From: Erpobdella octoculata
Lineage: Eukaryota > Annelida > Clitellata > Hirudinida > Erpobdellidae
Reading direction: 5' to 3'
DNA: 64,000 nt
NCBI GenBank assembly: GCA_963978895.1
Contig: OZ022238.1
Span: 3,637,661-3,701,660 of the forward strand
Below are positions 43,985 through 55,996 of the stretch, piece after piece (position 1 is the first letter of the stretch; each line of letters begins with the position of its first letter). The notes beneath the pieces are model-generated. The model had not been told where the DNA came from. It did not search any database and worked only from the letters and a program-made list of their open reading frames with translations. A program made the translations under genes and the position numbers.

Positions 43985-44140
43985 TCTACCATATAGATAA
44001 GATTTAATCCAGAAAAGTGATCCACCAGTTACATTGAAAGATTTATCAAGTACATCTAATAACAGTGAGCGAGTGATCCACTGTATCAAATGCAGATGAA
44101 TAATCACAACAAAAAAGAGTAGAGACCAGAGTCAGAAGAG
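43985..44140 (-). pseudogene. LINE reverse-transcriptase fragment
   Basis: On the minus strand, 44125 downward gives CDYSSAFDTVDHSL, the RT motif A region. After a small frameshift it continues LDVLDKSFNVTGGSLFWIK (to about 43995). A short decayed piece of yet another non-LTR element; no other RT blocks survive. Confidence 0.75.
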
Positions 44141-45151
44141 TTTAAGAGATTGTGAAAAAGAGTTTAGGAGATTATGAACTAATAAAATAAAAATCAGATG
44201 TTTATATTTATTTGTAGCAATTGCTACCGACACCATTATTTAAAGTAACGAATATATGCAACGGGAATTAGATGCCCGTCTGCTAAAAATACGTACCCCA
44301 GAAGTAGAATAACCAGCTCGGTAGCAAAACCCCTGGCCCAAATTGTCAGTTTGCTAAAAATACCCCACAATGCCAGTTCGTTAAAAAGATCCAAACATAT
44401 CATCAAGCACGAGCAGCTACTTTGGATCCAAAATTAGCTGTATTTGTTAATGTGGGGTAAGAACCACGGGTCGTTTGGTTCTTACTGACAACAAAGTGTT
44501 CTCGTCTGGTAGTGAACAGGTGCTTTGATTCTCTGGCTGCACGGAGATCCATTGGTTTGTTTGATTCAAATAAAAATCCAGCACACTAAACTTAATTCAG
44601 CTAAAAAATACTCTAGAAAAGAACCACCACAAAACTGCAGGAGAAAAGGCAACAATTCAAAGATTTCAGCACTAAACCGTCTGGAGATGCGGAAAACCAT
44701 CACTGGAATCAACCAGTCTACAATGATTTTGATGAATTTTTTTTATATTGCAGATGAAATCAATACAATTGAGCATCCAGTTTGTCTGTGCTGTTTTGAT
44801 TGGTGTTCTGTTATTTTTTTCGCTGGTCTTAACTTTCTTTTTCTGTCAACTGATTGATTTTGGTCATGTCAGAGACCTTTATGACCATTTTCGGAAATAA
44901 AGCAGTTAAATTAATGTTGTAAAACTCCTTGATACCAATTTGATGCTCTTATAATATGTTCGTAGATGTACATCATACCGTGATCTTATAATATGTTCGT
45001 AGATGTACATCATACAGTGACATAAGCTGGTTTGTTTAAGACAAAGTCGTTCATTGATAGCACTTCTATCCTTATGCAGACAGGTTTTTCTTAAAAAACA
45101 TTGATTTATTGTTTAAATTCAGAAATTCTCTATTATAAATAAAAAAAAGTT
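44141..45151. other. 3' intergenic region of the helicase gene
   Basis: Includes a 37-bp direct tandem duplication at about 44948-45017 (CTTATAATATGTTCGTAGAT, twice). The 110-codon open frame at 44525-44857 matches no family I know and has no clear gene context. Confidence 0.45.
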
Positions 45152-47910
45152 TCAATATTTCTTCTTTTTGAATTTCTGTACAGGAATGTTGCAAACACTG
45201 CTCTTTCTCTTCTTTCCTTTTCCAACATTATCTGCCAACTCCTGAGAAAATAATGATGTAAAAAATGAATTTCAATTAGCATATTAAAGAAATAACTGCC
45301 TCTATCAAATAAAACATACCTCTTCGGCCATATTACGAGCTTTTTCCACAGTGTCCTTATAAACCATGACCTCTTCCTTATCTGGGGTATACTTTTCCAT
45401 TTCATAGCCCAACTGCTGAGTAATCTTTATAAACTGCTCAGCATCATCTCTGGAAAGTTATTTTCAAAAACATTTTATTGGCAGGGAAAACACTAAAGAT
45501 TTATTAACTATACAGGTTTACAATAAAATTTCTTAAAACCAATCAACTTACTGAGTGGCAAAAGTAAAAGCCAATCCTTCTCTACCAGCACGAGCAGTTC
45601 TTCCAACCCTGTGAATGTATTCTTTGCTGTGTACCGGCACGTACAAGTTGATGACAACATCCACGTGTGGTATATCTAACCCTCTGAAGATTTAAAACAA
45701 TTTTTTTTCAAAAAATTCTTTGAATTTAAACAAAAAATAATAATTAACTACAAACCTCGCTACGACATCCGTGGCCACGAGAATATTTTTATCTTTGCTG
45801 CGAAACTGATTTAAAAGCCCTTGCCTTTGATTCTTGAAAATAAAAATAACAAGACTACTCAGTCCCAAGTATTCACAAACATGAGATAACAGCGACAATG
45901 TTTCTTTTTAGAAAAACTTCAGCACCACATTTTTACTTGTGCTTTTTCACTTGTGGAGTAATATTTAAGTAGCAGCCAGAGCACTGTTGATGTTAACTAG
46001 ATTTGATCCATGAACCTTACAATATACAGACAAACACCACCTCATCATCAATACCCTATTGAGTTGTTTAACATGAAAAACTTATAAGAGAACTTATTCT
46101 CAATAAATCAAGAAACGTCAAGATAATTACTAAAACATCTTAAATATTTGATAAATCATAAGTAACTTTACCTGAGATAACTGACCATGAAGTGGAATAG
46201 CAGAAAAACCGAGAAGATTCAAACAAAGAGCTGTCTTTTGTGTATCTTTACAAGTGTTGCAGAAAATGATTGTGGATTTTCCATCCAACTCGTTCATCAG
46301 ATAGACCAGGTAAACAAACTGATATGAGAAATATGTTCAAATAGTAAAGTTTAACATACAAAATTGATTAAATTGTTCAATTTGTTATAAGCATCTCAGT
46401 TGCAGCGAGCAAATAATTCCCTCAAACTGCTTAAACCGACTCGACCTTTCATCATTTACTGGCCAATAAATGAGCACCACTTTCACGAATGGTGGTAAAA
46501 AGAGTTCTGCACAGCCCACTTCTGACACACACATGTGGGTGGCAAGTATAACTGTATGATCACATGCACAAGCTGATCCTGGCACAGCTTAAGTGTATTT
46601 ACACAACGTGGCACCCTAATGTCAACAAATAAAATAAAATAAATACAAATACCTTAAACTTTTCAGGAACTAGAAGAAATTTTTGAACCAGCTTAGAAAC
46701 AGTTTGAAATTTGTCTGAAACTTCAATATGAACAGGGTTACGTTGTGATGCTCTCTGTAGTTTTGCAACCTGAATAAAACAACAAATCATTTTTTTTGCA
46801 ATAATAATTCAATAATTGCAATGATAATGTGATTATTTACAAGAATATCAGCTTAGCTCTAGATGTGCCGAGAACAACACATTGCAATCAGTTCCACCCA
46901 AATGATTCCCATTTTTAATAAAGTTTAGAACATAATTAAAATGTTTTCATAGATTAATGTGATAATTTAGAATATAATAAGTAAAAACCCAACAATCTTT
47001 TAGACATTTTACTTTTTTAGTCATTGTGGCAGAAAACAAATATGTGTTTCTCTCTCTAGGAATGACAGAAAGAATGGCATCAACCTTGAATTTTAAAAAA
47101 AAGAATTTTTGAAAGAGGTAAAACTGCATTAGAATAAAATATTATATTAATGAAATTAAAAAATAGAAGTAAAACCAAACCTCTTCTTCAAAATCTAAAT
47201 TAAGAAGCCTATCAGCCTCATCAAGAACCTTTTAAGAAAAAAAATTGTTTTTACTTATTAAAAAACCAGAAAAAATAAAAAAATAATATCAAATGAAAAT
47301 TTTTTAATAATATAAACATTTACTAACTAGAGGTCCCAAAGACAGATATTCTAACATAATGATGAACATATACTAAATTAAGTTGAGTTGCACCCTACAC
47401 ATCAAGGTTAAATTGAACGTTTTAAATCATTTCATAAAAGCATGTTTTTAATTTTTAATTGAATAATTTAATTTATTTAAATATAATGTTATTTATATAA
47501 TTTATTAATTTGCCAGATACCAAAGCGCATCGCACAAAACATCTTACGCTATTCTAAAATAATGATGAACATATACTAAATTAAGTTGAGTTCTTTAAAT
47601 ATTTTATTGTTTATTTATAATTTATATATATATTTGCTGCTTATTTATCTATATATAAAATGCTTTAAAAAATAAAAAATATATTATATACAAAAAAGCC
47701 TATGCCACTTTTTTTAGCACTCCAACAATTGCACCCTACACATCAAGGTTTAATTGTACGTTTTAAATTATTTCATAAAAGCATGTTTTTAATTTTTAAT
47801 TGAATAATTTAATTTATTTAAATATAATGTTATTTATATAGTTTATTAATTTGCCAGAGATACCAAAGCGCATCGCACAAAACATCTTACGCTATGTATT
47901 GGTAGGCTAT

Positions 47911-47992
<82 letters not shown>

Positions 47993-49485
47993 ATAACTTT
48001 TCGTCATAAACTTATATGACCATCATCTTCATCAGATTATACACACAACATCAATCAATAAAATAACATATACAAAAAACCTTCACAAACACAAATATTT
48101 AATTAGTATCACCATTATCCCACTAAATGATAAGAAACAATTAATTGAAGTATCATCCACCAACCAAATATTTGAGGCTTTTTAAATTAAATCCTTTCAT
48201 GTTTTTTAAATGATCTCTCATTCGACCAGGAGTTGCTGTAAATTTGTAAATTATACAAAACATAAATGAGATTATTATTATATATTTAATAATTTAAATA
48301 ATAATTAATAGAAAAATTACCAATTATAATATGAGGACGTTTCTCCAACATCAGTCGTTGCGTCTTGACATCAATACCTCCAATGATCACAGCTGTAACA
48401 ACCCAAAATAGTTTTGTTAAGAAAATAAAATACATTCCACACTTTCAAGGTCTATGAGTTAGAACTAACAAGATGTAATGAGAACATACTCATTAAATTT
48501 AAAAAAAAACATACATACAACCAACCAACTAATCACATCATTTTATTTTATTTACCCGTACTTACCACACTTTAAATTGATGCTGGCACCCAAAGCTTCA
48601 AATTGTTCAGCTATCTGAATTGCCAGTTCTCTTGTCGGTGTTAAAACCAAAGCAAACAGTTTGGTTTGATGTACAAGTAAGGACTGAACAATAGGCAAAG
48701 CAAAAGCTCCGGTTTTTCCCGATCCTGTTTCAGCAAGTCCAATAATATCTCGACCTGCGAGAGCAACAGGTATTGCTTCTTGCTGTATCCTTGATGGTTC
48801 TAACCACTTTAGTCTCTCGCATGTTTCACACAATACATCAACAACACCCTGAAAAGCAAATAAAACAATTTATTATCATCATCAAAACATATTAGTATCA
48901 TGCCTTTGTGTTTTTATAAGAAACCACGGAAGAAAATATTTTTTAAGTTTGTAATACAACTATCCAGTCCAGAACACTGCTTTTAGAACTAATTTAGTAA
49001 AATTTTTCAACATAGTATTATTTATGTAGATTTTTAATTTTAATTTCAATTGTCTTATTCACAACTGAACTTCTCTTGCAGTTTTTAACAGACTAGTATA
49101 GTTAGTTGAGTTTACTGACTTTCCTTAGAGTGAAATGCTGTACAACACATGAGATACCATAATAAAAGCATAATCACATCCTTTATAGAAGAATGTATCA
49201 GTGTAAGCATACAAGCTATAGCAGATGAGTAATACTTCTTAATAAATTCATGTCTAATGCAATTCTACAACAATTATTGCAACACAATAGCAAAAAAGAA
49301 GCGTAAACATGAATAATTTTATTATCGGCCTGGTTCGGAAGGTTTGGAAATACACCTACCGGTTCCAGGATCTCATTTTACCAACACCACAATTCTAAGA
49401 CTTAGACATCAATACAAATTTTAAAAAATATCAAATATCTAACCAGTGATTTAAAAGTAACTTTTTCAATGTTTGTTTCCATCAT
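45152..49485 (-). CDS. DDX47: DEAD-box RNA helicase DDX47/Rrp3, 12 exons, 426 aa
   Basis: ATP-dependent RNA helicase of the DDX47 (yeast Rrp3) family, a nucleolar factor in 18S rRNA maturation. Exons, in transcript order: 49485-49444, 48848-48566, 48392-48321, 48235-48165, 47228-47181, 47084-47013, 46769-46653, 46318-46172, 45832-45756, 45683-45552, 45449-45320, 45241-45152. All junctions are GT-AG and phases agree through to TGA. Motifs: FKSLGVVDVL (Q-motif region), AETGSGKT (I), PTRELA (Ia), TPGR (Ib), DEAD (II), SAT (III), ATDVVARGLD (V), [11 protein letters not shown] (VI). The Lys-rich C terminus (KKRK, KKKK) fits nuclear targeting. Slightly shorter than the usual 450-residue family size, mainly at both ends. 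Two Met codons start the frame; the first is taken. Confidence 0.93.
47340..47895 (-). repeat. Direct duplication inside helicase intron 4
   Basis: About 160 bp at 47391-47553 is repeated at 47731-47894 (both contain CAAAGCGCATCGCACAAAAC). A flanking piece TGATGAACATATACTAAATT is also present twice (47360 and 47563). A local duplication that enlarged the intron; no splice site is affected. Confidence 0.85.
47916..47987. repeat. (AT)n microsatellite in helicase intron
   Basis: About 70 bp AT tract within intron 4. Confidence 0.95.
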
Positions 49486-49512
49486 AACATGCAACCAGGA
49501 GAACCTGTAAAA

Positions 49513-49745
49513 AATAAATAAAAAAACTTTTTAAAAACCAGTCCTATGGTAAGACTAGGGTGCTCGCTAAGTTATACAGATCTGTTCATTAAATTCAAAC
49601 TGAGCACCTTAGTCTTATCATAAGACTAGTTTTTAAAAAGTTTTTTATTTATTTTTATTTTCTACTTTTTAGTCTTTACACTTTTTTAATTATCTTAGCG
49701 ATTATCCAACACTAACTATAAATCGAAAATATCTAATTAAATTAG
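49513..49745. repeat. Foldback element F1, second copy
   Basis: Inverted arms around 49513-49563 and 49602-49651 (GGTAAGACTAGGGTGCTC against GAGCACCTTAGTCTTATC), followed by about 95 bp matching 24975-25085. It lies within 30-260 bp upstream of the helicase start codon, so it occupies the likely promoter or 5' UTR. Confidence 0.8.
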
Positions 49746-49916
49746 GTTCTAATTATTGTTGTTTTTATTTAATTATTTCTGTTTTAATTAGTTTTTTTTA
49801 TTATATTTCACATAAACGACCCAGGCCGAATATTCCAATAAAATAGTCCTATTTTGTTACAACCTTAACCTTAATTATCGTAATGTTTAAACTAGTGGTT
49901 ACTTTTCAGCGTGTTT

Positions 49917-50665
49917 CATGGCCGTAACCAGCTATGGGGCCAGGGGACCCAGGCCCCCAGCTCAATCAGGCCCCCCAGTTTTTTGTATTGCTATCCATTT
50001 CAACAAAGCAAATTTAGGTGTCTTATTTAATAAGTTGTTTGAATTTGCTATGGCAAAGGATGAAAAATTGTGTAGAATTTTACAAAACATGCCTAAAAAT
50101 GCCAAGTACATGTCGTCTCTTATCAAAAACGAGGTAATCAAATTCGTCGTTGGAAGTTGCAACATATGCAATGATGCATTTCCAAATGTGTTTCAGCTGT
50201 ATGCCGGAGCAATCACCATCGAGGTGTCGACTGCTACGTGCGAGAGCAGTTTCTCCACTCTTACGCGGATTCTGCGGCTTTATTGCTAAAAGTAGATCTG
50301 AACACTTCCGTGGAAAATTTTGCCCAGAAATCGCTCGGTATTGTTCTCGGATTCTCTGACATTGTGACCCATGTTATGGTTTTTTTATAAAATGTTTCCG
50401 TGTAAATTATAATTGTTTTTAAATTTTGGGTTATCGTTTTATTTGCATGCTTCGGGAAGTTTTCATATTGATTCAGAATGTTTTCAAATTAAATTAAATA
50501 CGTAGAATAAGATTCAAATTTCAATTGCTAAACCTGTTTATTTGCGTGAAGCACATTTTAAGGGTCAAATCACTGGAATGCAACTTATGTGAACAGAAAA
50601 TTTATACAGTGCCCCCCCAAAAAGTTCTTGGGCCCCCCACTTTTAAATTCCTGGTTACGGCCCTT
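49917..50665 (+). mobile_element. hAT element remnant with 12-bp TIRs
   Basis: Perfect inverted ends GGCCGTAACCAG (49921-49932) and CTGGTTACGGCC (50651-50662), each followed inwards by GC-rich runs. Inside lies a transposase remnant. No convincing 8-bp target duplication could be read, so flanks may have mutated. Confidence 0.75.
49995..50289 (+). pseudogene. hAT transposase C-terminal remnant
   Basis: The frame gives FEFAMAKDEKLCRIL, then PNVFQLYAGAITIEVSTATC and ESSFSTLTRI. The last stretch is the hAT dimerisation (hATC) motif, which normally reads like IPVSTAxCERSFSxLxRIK. The rest of the transposase, including the DDE/RNase-H core, is absent and the frame ends soon after the motif. Confidence 0.8.
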
Positions 50666-50774
50666 ATTCTTTCACACATCGGGCCGTTTGTGTGAAAGAT
50701 TACCCTTTTGGTTCTTGTGTTTTAAGTATGATTTACGATAAAAAACGGTTAATTTCCATCAAAACTAGGAAATT

Positions 50775-51494
50775 GTAAAGGTGGAGAATAGTGTTATAAA
50801 TTATTTCCGGAGTTTTTAATTAGAGTTTTATTACAAAATTAATATTATTAAAAAGAGAAAAATTACTAATAGACTGATCATTATTTTTTTTAAAAGGATG
50901 TTAAAAAAAAGGTAAATACAGAAAACCATCAGGTAGTAGCAAAAAAAAATAAACTCATAAAAAAACTTACTAAAGGTGAAGTGGAATAAAATGTAAAAGA
51001 AATTAATTGTGCGAGTTTTGTAAAATATATTTGTATAAAAATTAAGTACTTATTTAAGTGAATTTAAGTTCCGTAGTTTCATTCCAGGTGGCAACATCTT
51101 TGTTGATTTTGTTGAAACTCTGTGTATCTTTAATTGAAAACTATCCAGTTTTTCTGAAAAACTACTCGGACTTAAATAAACTGTCATTTTTTCTGTAAAT
51201 AATATTATTCCAACTGCGTGATTAATATTTTATCTTGTGACTGTTACGTTTTATTTGCAAATATTTTTAATTTTACTGTGCTATAAACAGTTTATGTCTG
51301 ACTGCGCTATTAATAGTTTTGTTGTGGTTCTCTTGCGCATTTCATTAATTTTTCCAGATTTTTTTTTCAAAAATTAATAAACTGCTTGGATTATTAAATT
51401 GGAATTATTATTGTGATTAAAAATATAAAATGATTATAATGAAAATCTAATTAAAACACCGGAAATAATTTATAACGCTATTCTCCACCTTTAC
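50775..51494. mobile_element. Long-TIR DNA element (MULE-like, non-autonomous)
   Basis: About 50-bp terminal inverted repeats: GTAAAGGTGGAGAATAGTGT... at left and the near-exact complement ending CTATTCTCCACCTTTAC at right. CTAGGAAATT flanks both sides (50765-50774 and 51496-51505, with one extra C before the right copy). Long TIRs and a roughly 10-bp duplication suggest a Mutator-like origin. No coding capacity. Confidence 0.8.
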
Positions 51495-51505
51495 CCTAGG
51501 AAATT

Positions 51506-52784
51506 GCCTATATTCAAGTTAAAATTAATTAAACTTTCATGATTCCTACCAGCGAATTTAGTAAAGCTTCGGCGCTATTATCGTTTACTGCAAATGTGCG
51601 TTGTAAATATTTATTAAAACCAGAGAATAAACATTTCGGTAGTTATATTTTATTTTATAAATTTTATATTGTTTGTCAGTTGTGCTACGTTTAAGTAAGT
51701 TTTTAATTAAAAATTAATTTTGCTATAAAAATGTAAATGTTTGATAATTTATAATGGGCCTTTTCCGGGTTGTTCAAAGGCGCTGTTCTTTTACATGCCC
51801 CTCGGAAAGAACGATTTTATCCGCTAAGTTTCCCGTTTTCCGTTGACATGGGTTACAAGGCAATGAGTGGGAGTCGAAAGCTTTTACATTCAAGGCTAAC
51901 ACTCTACAAACTCAGCTAACCTAGCACCACAAAATATCTTACGGAAAGGTTTGACAACTAATCAATCAATCAATCAATTATTTATATAGCGACTAGCAGT
52001 GCCCGTAGCGGCTTCGCTCGCATGAAATTAGAGAGTTTGAACCGTACATCCATAGTAGAGATTTTAAGGTCTCGGCTCGGCCCGTCGACAAATTAGCCCA
52101 GCCGTTTTAAAAACCCAAACTCCTGGCCCGGCACAGCCCGTCTGAATTAGGCCCGGCCCATTTTTACAAGCCTAGAAGTTCTATATACTTGATGAAAAAC
52201 TTCGGCCCGTCGCACCTTGACCTCAGCTTTGGCCCGGCCAAACTGAAGACCCTAAAATCACTAAAATATCTATATACTTGGTGAAAAACCTCGGCCCGTC
52301 CCACTTTGATTTAAGGTTTGGCCTGGCCCGTGTGAAGACTCTAAAATAACGGCTTGGCCCGGCCGATGATAAACTGGACTTAGCTACTTTTAACCGGCAC
52401 AAAACTTCAAAATACTAATTTTTACATTTGTAGCACTTACAGTTTGTGAGTAGCAGTTATTTTGAAATCAAATAACCCTTATTTCCACCCCACATTTGAG
52501 GTCCTGGAAACCAAATTTTCAAAAAATGCTAAAACACGTATTTCATTATTTTTGGAGTAGAAACTAAATACTAATTTTTACTTCTGTAGCATTAACAGTT
52601 TTTGAGTAGCAGCTACTTTAAACAACAAGTGAAACAAAAAACAAAGTATTTTTAAAACAATAAATAGTTCGACGAAAATAGCACAAACAATTATTTAATT
52701 AAATTTTGTCCAAGCGATCCTTCTTACTAAACTTACTTTAACTAAACGCTTTTTTTAGTAAAAGATACATTTTTTTAAAAACAA
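51506..52784. other. Repeat fragments, no gene recognised
   Basis: At 51995-52020 a TAGCAGTGCCCGTAGCGGCT motif resembles a retroelement end. At 52070-52380 many GGCCCG/CGGCCC words form a GC-rich subterminal-repeat pattern. At 52405-52640 a 55-bp block with TAATTTTTAC and TGAGTAGCAG is present twice. At 52655-52712 there is a truncated piece of repeat R2. Confidence 0.5.
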
Positions 52785-52990
52785 CGTTGTTCTTGCGCCC
52801 TGAAAGTATAAAATAACATTCCTATAGTTCTTATACAACGAAAAACGTTGCGGGCGCATATAGGCTACAACATCAGAACTTTAGTAAAACAAATAGTTTT
52901 AAAAAATAGTGCGCCCACAACGTTTTTCGTTGTATATGAATTATAGGAATATTTTTTTATACTTTTTAAGGCGCAAAAAAAACGTTTTAT
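52785..52990. repeat. Foldback element with TGCGCCC arms
   Basis: Arms of about 75 bp (52785-52859 and 52911-52990) are inverted copies. Both contain CAACGTTTTTCGTTGTAT or its complement and a TATAGGAAT word, around a 50-bp centre. Non-coding. Confidence 0.75.
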
Positions 52991-54485
52991 TAAATGTATT
53001 TTTAGAAATGAGTCGAAGCCTAGACGTCTTGAATGGAACCAAAATATTCAATATGGATGAAATCTTCAAGTTGAGATTGTCCACGCAGGGACGTAAATTC
53101 AGCATTTCCCAGGGGGGGGGCAAAATTTTCCCGCCATTATATAGCTTACTGACAGGGTTACCCGGTGTTGTCCGGGTTTTTTGTGCTTAGTTTTTTCTCG
53201 TTTTTGCCAATGAAACGTCAAAGAAATAACAGATTTTTTTTTAATTTTTCAAAATTTTTTTATCAATGAAGTTGCCTGCATGCCAAATGTTGCTAAAATT
53301 GCTCCTGCGGTTTGGATGTGATAAACGAATGCTCTCACACACACATTACCTTTTACATTTATATAAATACGTAGGTACAAGCAGAGAGGGATGGGGAAAT
53401 GCATCCCCCATCAGAGTATCAATTGAAATTTTTTGTGTATAATACCTTATTTTTGGAAAACGACCGTAGCTTTTTTGGGAAGAAAAATTGGAAGTCTTTG
53501 TTAATGAAGTAGACATAAAAAAAATAAAAGCTTATTTTCATTTTTTTTCTATAACACAAACAAACAAACAGAGATTGTAACCTAAATAAAAGTTTGTAAA
53601 AGAGATGTCCAAAATGGGGTGGTTATAATTTTGTTTTATTTTTGTGTAATAAATAATAACTTTGATGTAGACAGCTGTGAAGGAATCGAATCAACATTGT
53701 ATCAATACCACTAATAGGGTAAAATTCCACGAGTTCGCTGATTGTATTTTGGCACAGAAAACAGCTAATATTTGGACCAACACTGATACACAAATTATTA
53801 CTCTGCAGTTATTGGTAAATCTAGCATCGAGCTAAGATATAAAATTGTCTACACACGCAAAAAGAATTCCAATACGCATTGAATCATCACGAGGTTAAGT
53901 AAAGTTAAAATTACCATATTATATAGTAAACTCTAAGTAAAAAAAATTTAATTTTGGAAATCAAGAGGGGCGAATTGTCTATACACGCCAAAAGGATTCC
54001 AATACGCATTGCATCATCACTAGGTTAAGTAAAGTTAAAATTAAATAAATATATAGTAAACTCTAGGTAAAAAAAATTCAAATTTTGAAAATCAGGGGGG
54101 GGGGCAAATGCCCCCCCCTGCCCCCCTCAATTTACGTCTCTGTGTCCACGAAAGAATCGACGTCGGTGAAAGAAGAAGAAAACCCGAAGGTGAGAAATAG
54201 ATTTAAAAATTGAGTTTTATCAAATCTAGATAAACACCGTTTAGAAACAGAAGAAAAAATAGTTAAAAGTTGAGAAAAAAGTAAATTAAAAAAAATAAAG
54301 TAGTGATCAGTAAAGTTAAGCTTTTCAAATAAAAGTTTACCTATATTAGAAAAGAGAAGAGATATCATAATAAGATCCAATGTGTTGCCCCGATTATGAG
54401 TCGGAGACACAAAATGCTGAAAGAAGTTGAAAGTAGACAAGATTCTGAAAAAATTGAGGGACTTAAAAGTCCTTAGTTTATTAAT
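52990..54485 (-). pseudogene. LINE endonuclease-linker remnant split by a hAT insertion
   Basis: Minus strand 54440 downward: HFVSPTHNRGNTLDLIMI, NFTDHYFIFFNL, then RCLSRFDKTQFLNLF and FTDVDSFVD. Beyond the hAT element the same frame type resumes at 53085: NLNLKISSILNILVPFKTSR. PTHxxGxTLDLI, DH and the later PFK block are the C-terminal part of LINE apurinic-endonuclease and the linker to RT. So one LINE was cut in two by the element at 53086-54142. Confidence 0.75.
53086..54142. mobile_element. hAT element with perfect 8-bp target duplication
   Basis: Ends CAGGGACGTAAATT and AATTTACGTCTCTG, with subterminal G/C-runs at both ends. TGTCCACG lies directly on both sides (53078-53085 and 54143-54150). 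Inside, a unit of about 120 bp is duplicated (53844-53965 and 53966-54090, sharing CAATACGCATTG). No transposase recognised. A related solo end lies at 7312. Confidence 0.92.
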
Positions 54486-55290
54486 ATGAATATAAAAATC
54501 CCAAATAATAACAATAAGGGAATCAAAAAACTAAGTTTTTTGAAAACACACTTTTATATAATCGATTGTGTAGGCCACATTCTGTTAAATAAACAACGAG
54601 CATATTAGCATAGACAATAAATAGTTCGACGAAAATATCACAAATAATTATTTAATAAAATTTTGTCTAATCGATCCGAAAATTTGATAGAATGCATTGT
54701 TAATCCGTTCGGAGGTATGTCTAAATTTTTAAGTCTCTAGCTCATCGGGAAGTTAGTTTAAAATCGATTGAAAATTTGACGACAGACAGACAGACAGACA
54801 GACATAAAGACAGACAGACAGAGAAACAGACAGACAGACAGAAAAATCAAATTAAGTAAAAGTGTGTAAAAAAGGAGGAAGATATAGAGTAAAGAGACCC
54901 AGAAACGTTATAGAAATTCTTCAAAAAGTCTTGCTTAGAACATTTTGTAGGCCTATAGATTAAACTTGAAAGAGTTTTTATTGTAATATATTTTAATAGA
55001 AGTAAAGAGGCACTCAAAAGAGGGGAATTTAGAGAGACAGAGTAGCAAGAATTAAAAAAAATGAAAATTAACTAACTTCCCGTTATCCAATCGAGCTGAA
55101 ATATTACCGGGACATTATGACCAGGAAAATTTTGACCAGGAACATTCTGACCTAATCATTTTGAGCAGAGGGAGTACTCTTAGACTCTTAGCTACTTCTT
55201 ACCGATATTTTCCGAAATCTTATAATTTTGAAATATAAATTAATGATTAAAAATTATCACCGCGCAAGCATTTTATTATTACCGCTGACA
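54486..55290. other. Spacer with repeat R2 copy
   Basis: 54600-54850 is repeat R2 with a (GACA)n tract at 54781-54842. Otherwise AT-rich with no gene seen. Confidence 0.55.
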
Positions 55291-55299
55291 TTTGACTCA

Positions 55300-55760
55300 G
55301 CCGTAAAAAATTGGCGGCCGCCAGCGTAAATAAAATAATACGGCGCGGCGGCGACGCCCGGGTCTACATCGTATCCACCCGGGTGTGGTATGGAAGCTAA
55401 CATATTGTTTAAAAAAACATGGATGCTTTTGCCGACCAAACCCTAGTTCAGTTTCATACGAAACCAAAAACAATACAGTTTCACAAACAGCGACAGCTAA
55501 AGAGCGTTGCAAAGAACACCGACAACCGACAACGCACATCGCACATGGTAAGTATATTTGAAATTTGAAAATACTTGAAAAAATTATGACATTTATACAT
55601 TTTTAAGTAAAATGAATTATTGAAAGAATTACGACCACGTTCAATTTATTAAACATTCAACGATTAACTCAACATTAATACATTATTGCCCATTTTTTAA
55701 ATTTCAGGTGCAATTTCAGTGTGATTTTTACTAAAAATGAATCAAATTTATATACATGAC
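55300..55760 (+). other. GC-rich block ending in a splice-donor-like ATG|GTAAGT
   Basis: 55310-55545 is strongly GC-rich against an AT-rich background and ends CACATGGTAAGT (55545-55556), which looks like a short first exon with a consensus donor. An acceptor-like TTTAAATTTCAG follows at 55697-55708, but the frame after it stops within ten codons. It could be an orphan 5' exon, a promoter-proximal remnant or a repeat. No protein recognised. Confidence 0.25.
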
Positions 55761-55996
55761 ATAATAAATTATTTAAAAAAATCTTGAAAACTACAAGCAC
55801 ATTTATTGACATACACATTACATATTCTTTTAATTTTGAAATTATTAATGCAAGTTTCCAGCAAGCTTATACAAACAATGCTAGTTAAGCGTAAAGATGC
55901 CATAATTCAAAAGGTACTGTAGTAAAATAATTAAAAGATAATGATTATGTCCATGGAAATTGTGATTGTTCAAAATATTTGATTTTAAAATCCATA
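55761..55996 (-). other. 3' flank shared with the 60311 gene
   Basis: Matches 60110-60310 in patches (TTTATTGACA, ATGCTAGTTAA, CCATG(G)AAATT), showing that the two terminal channel genes were duplicated with their 3' flank. Confidence 0.6.

Noticed and set aside
52909..53190. 93-codon plus-strand gene
   Set aside because: The frame crosses the junction between a foldback repeat, a LINE remnant on the other strand and a hAT end, so it is a chance chimera.
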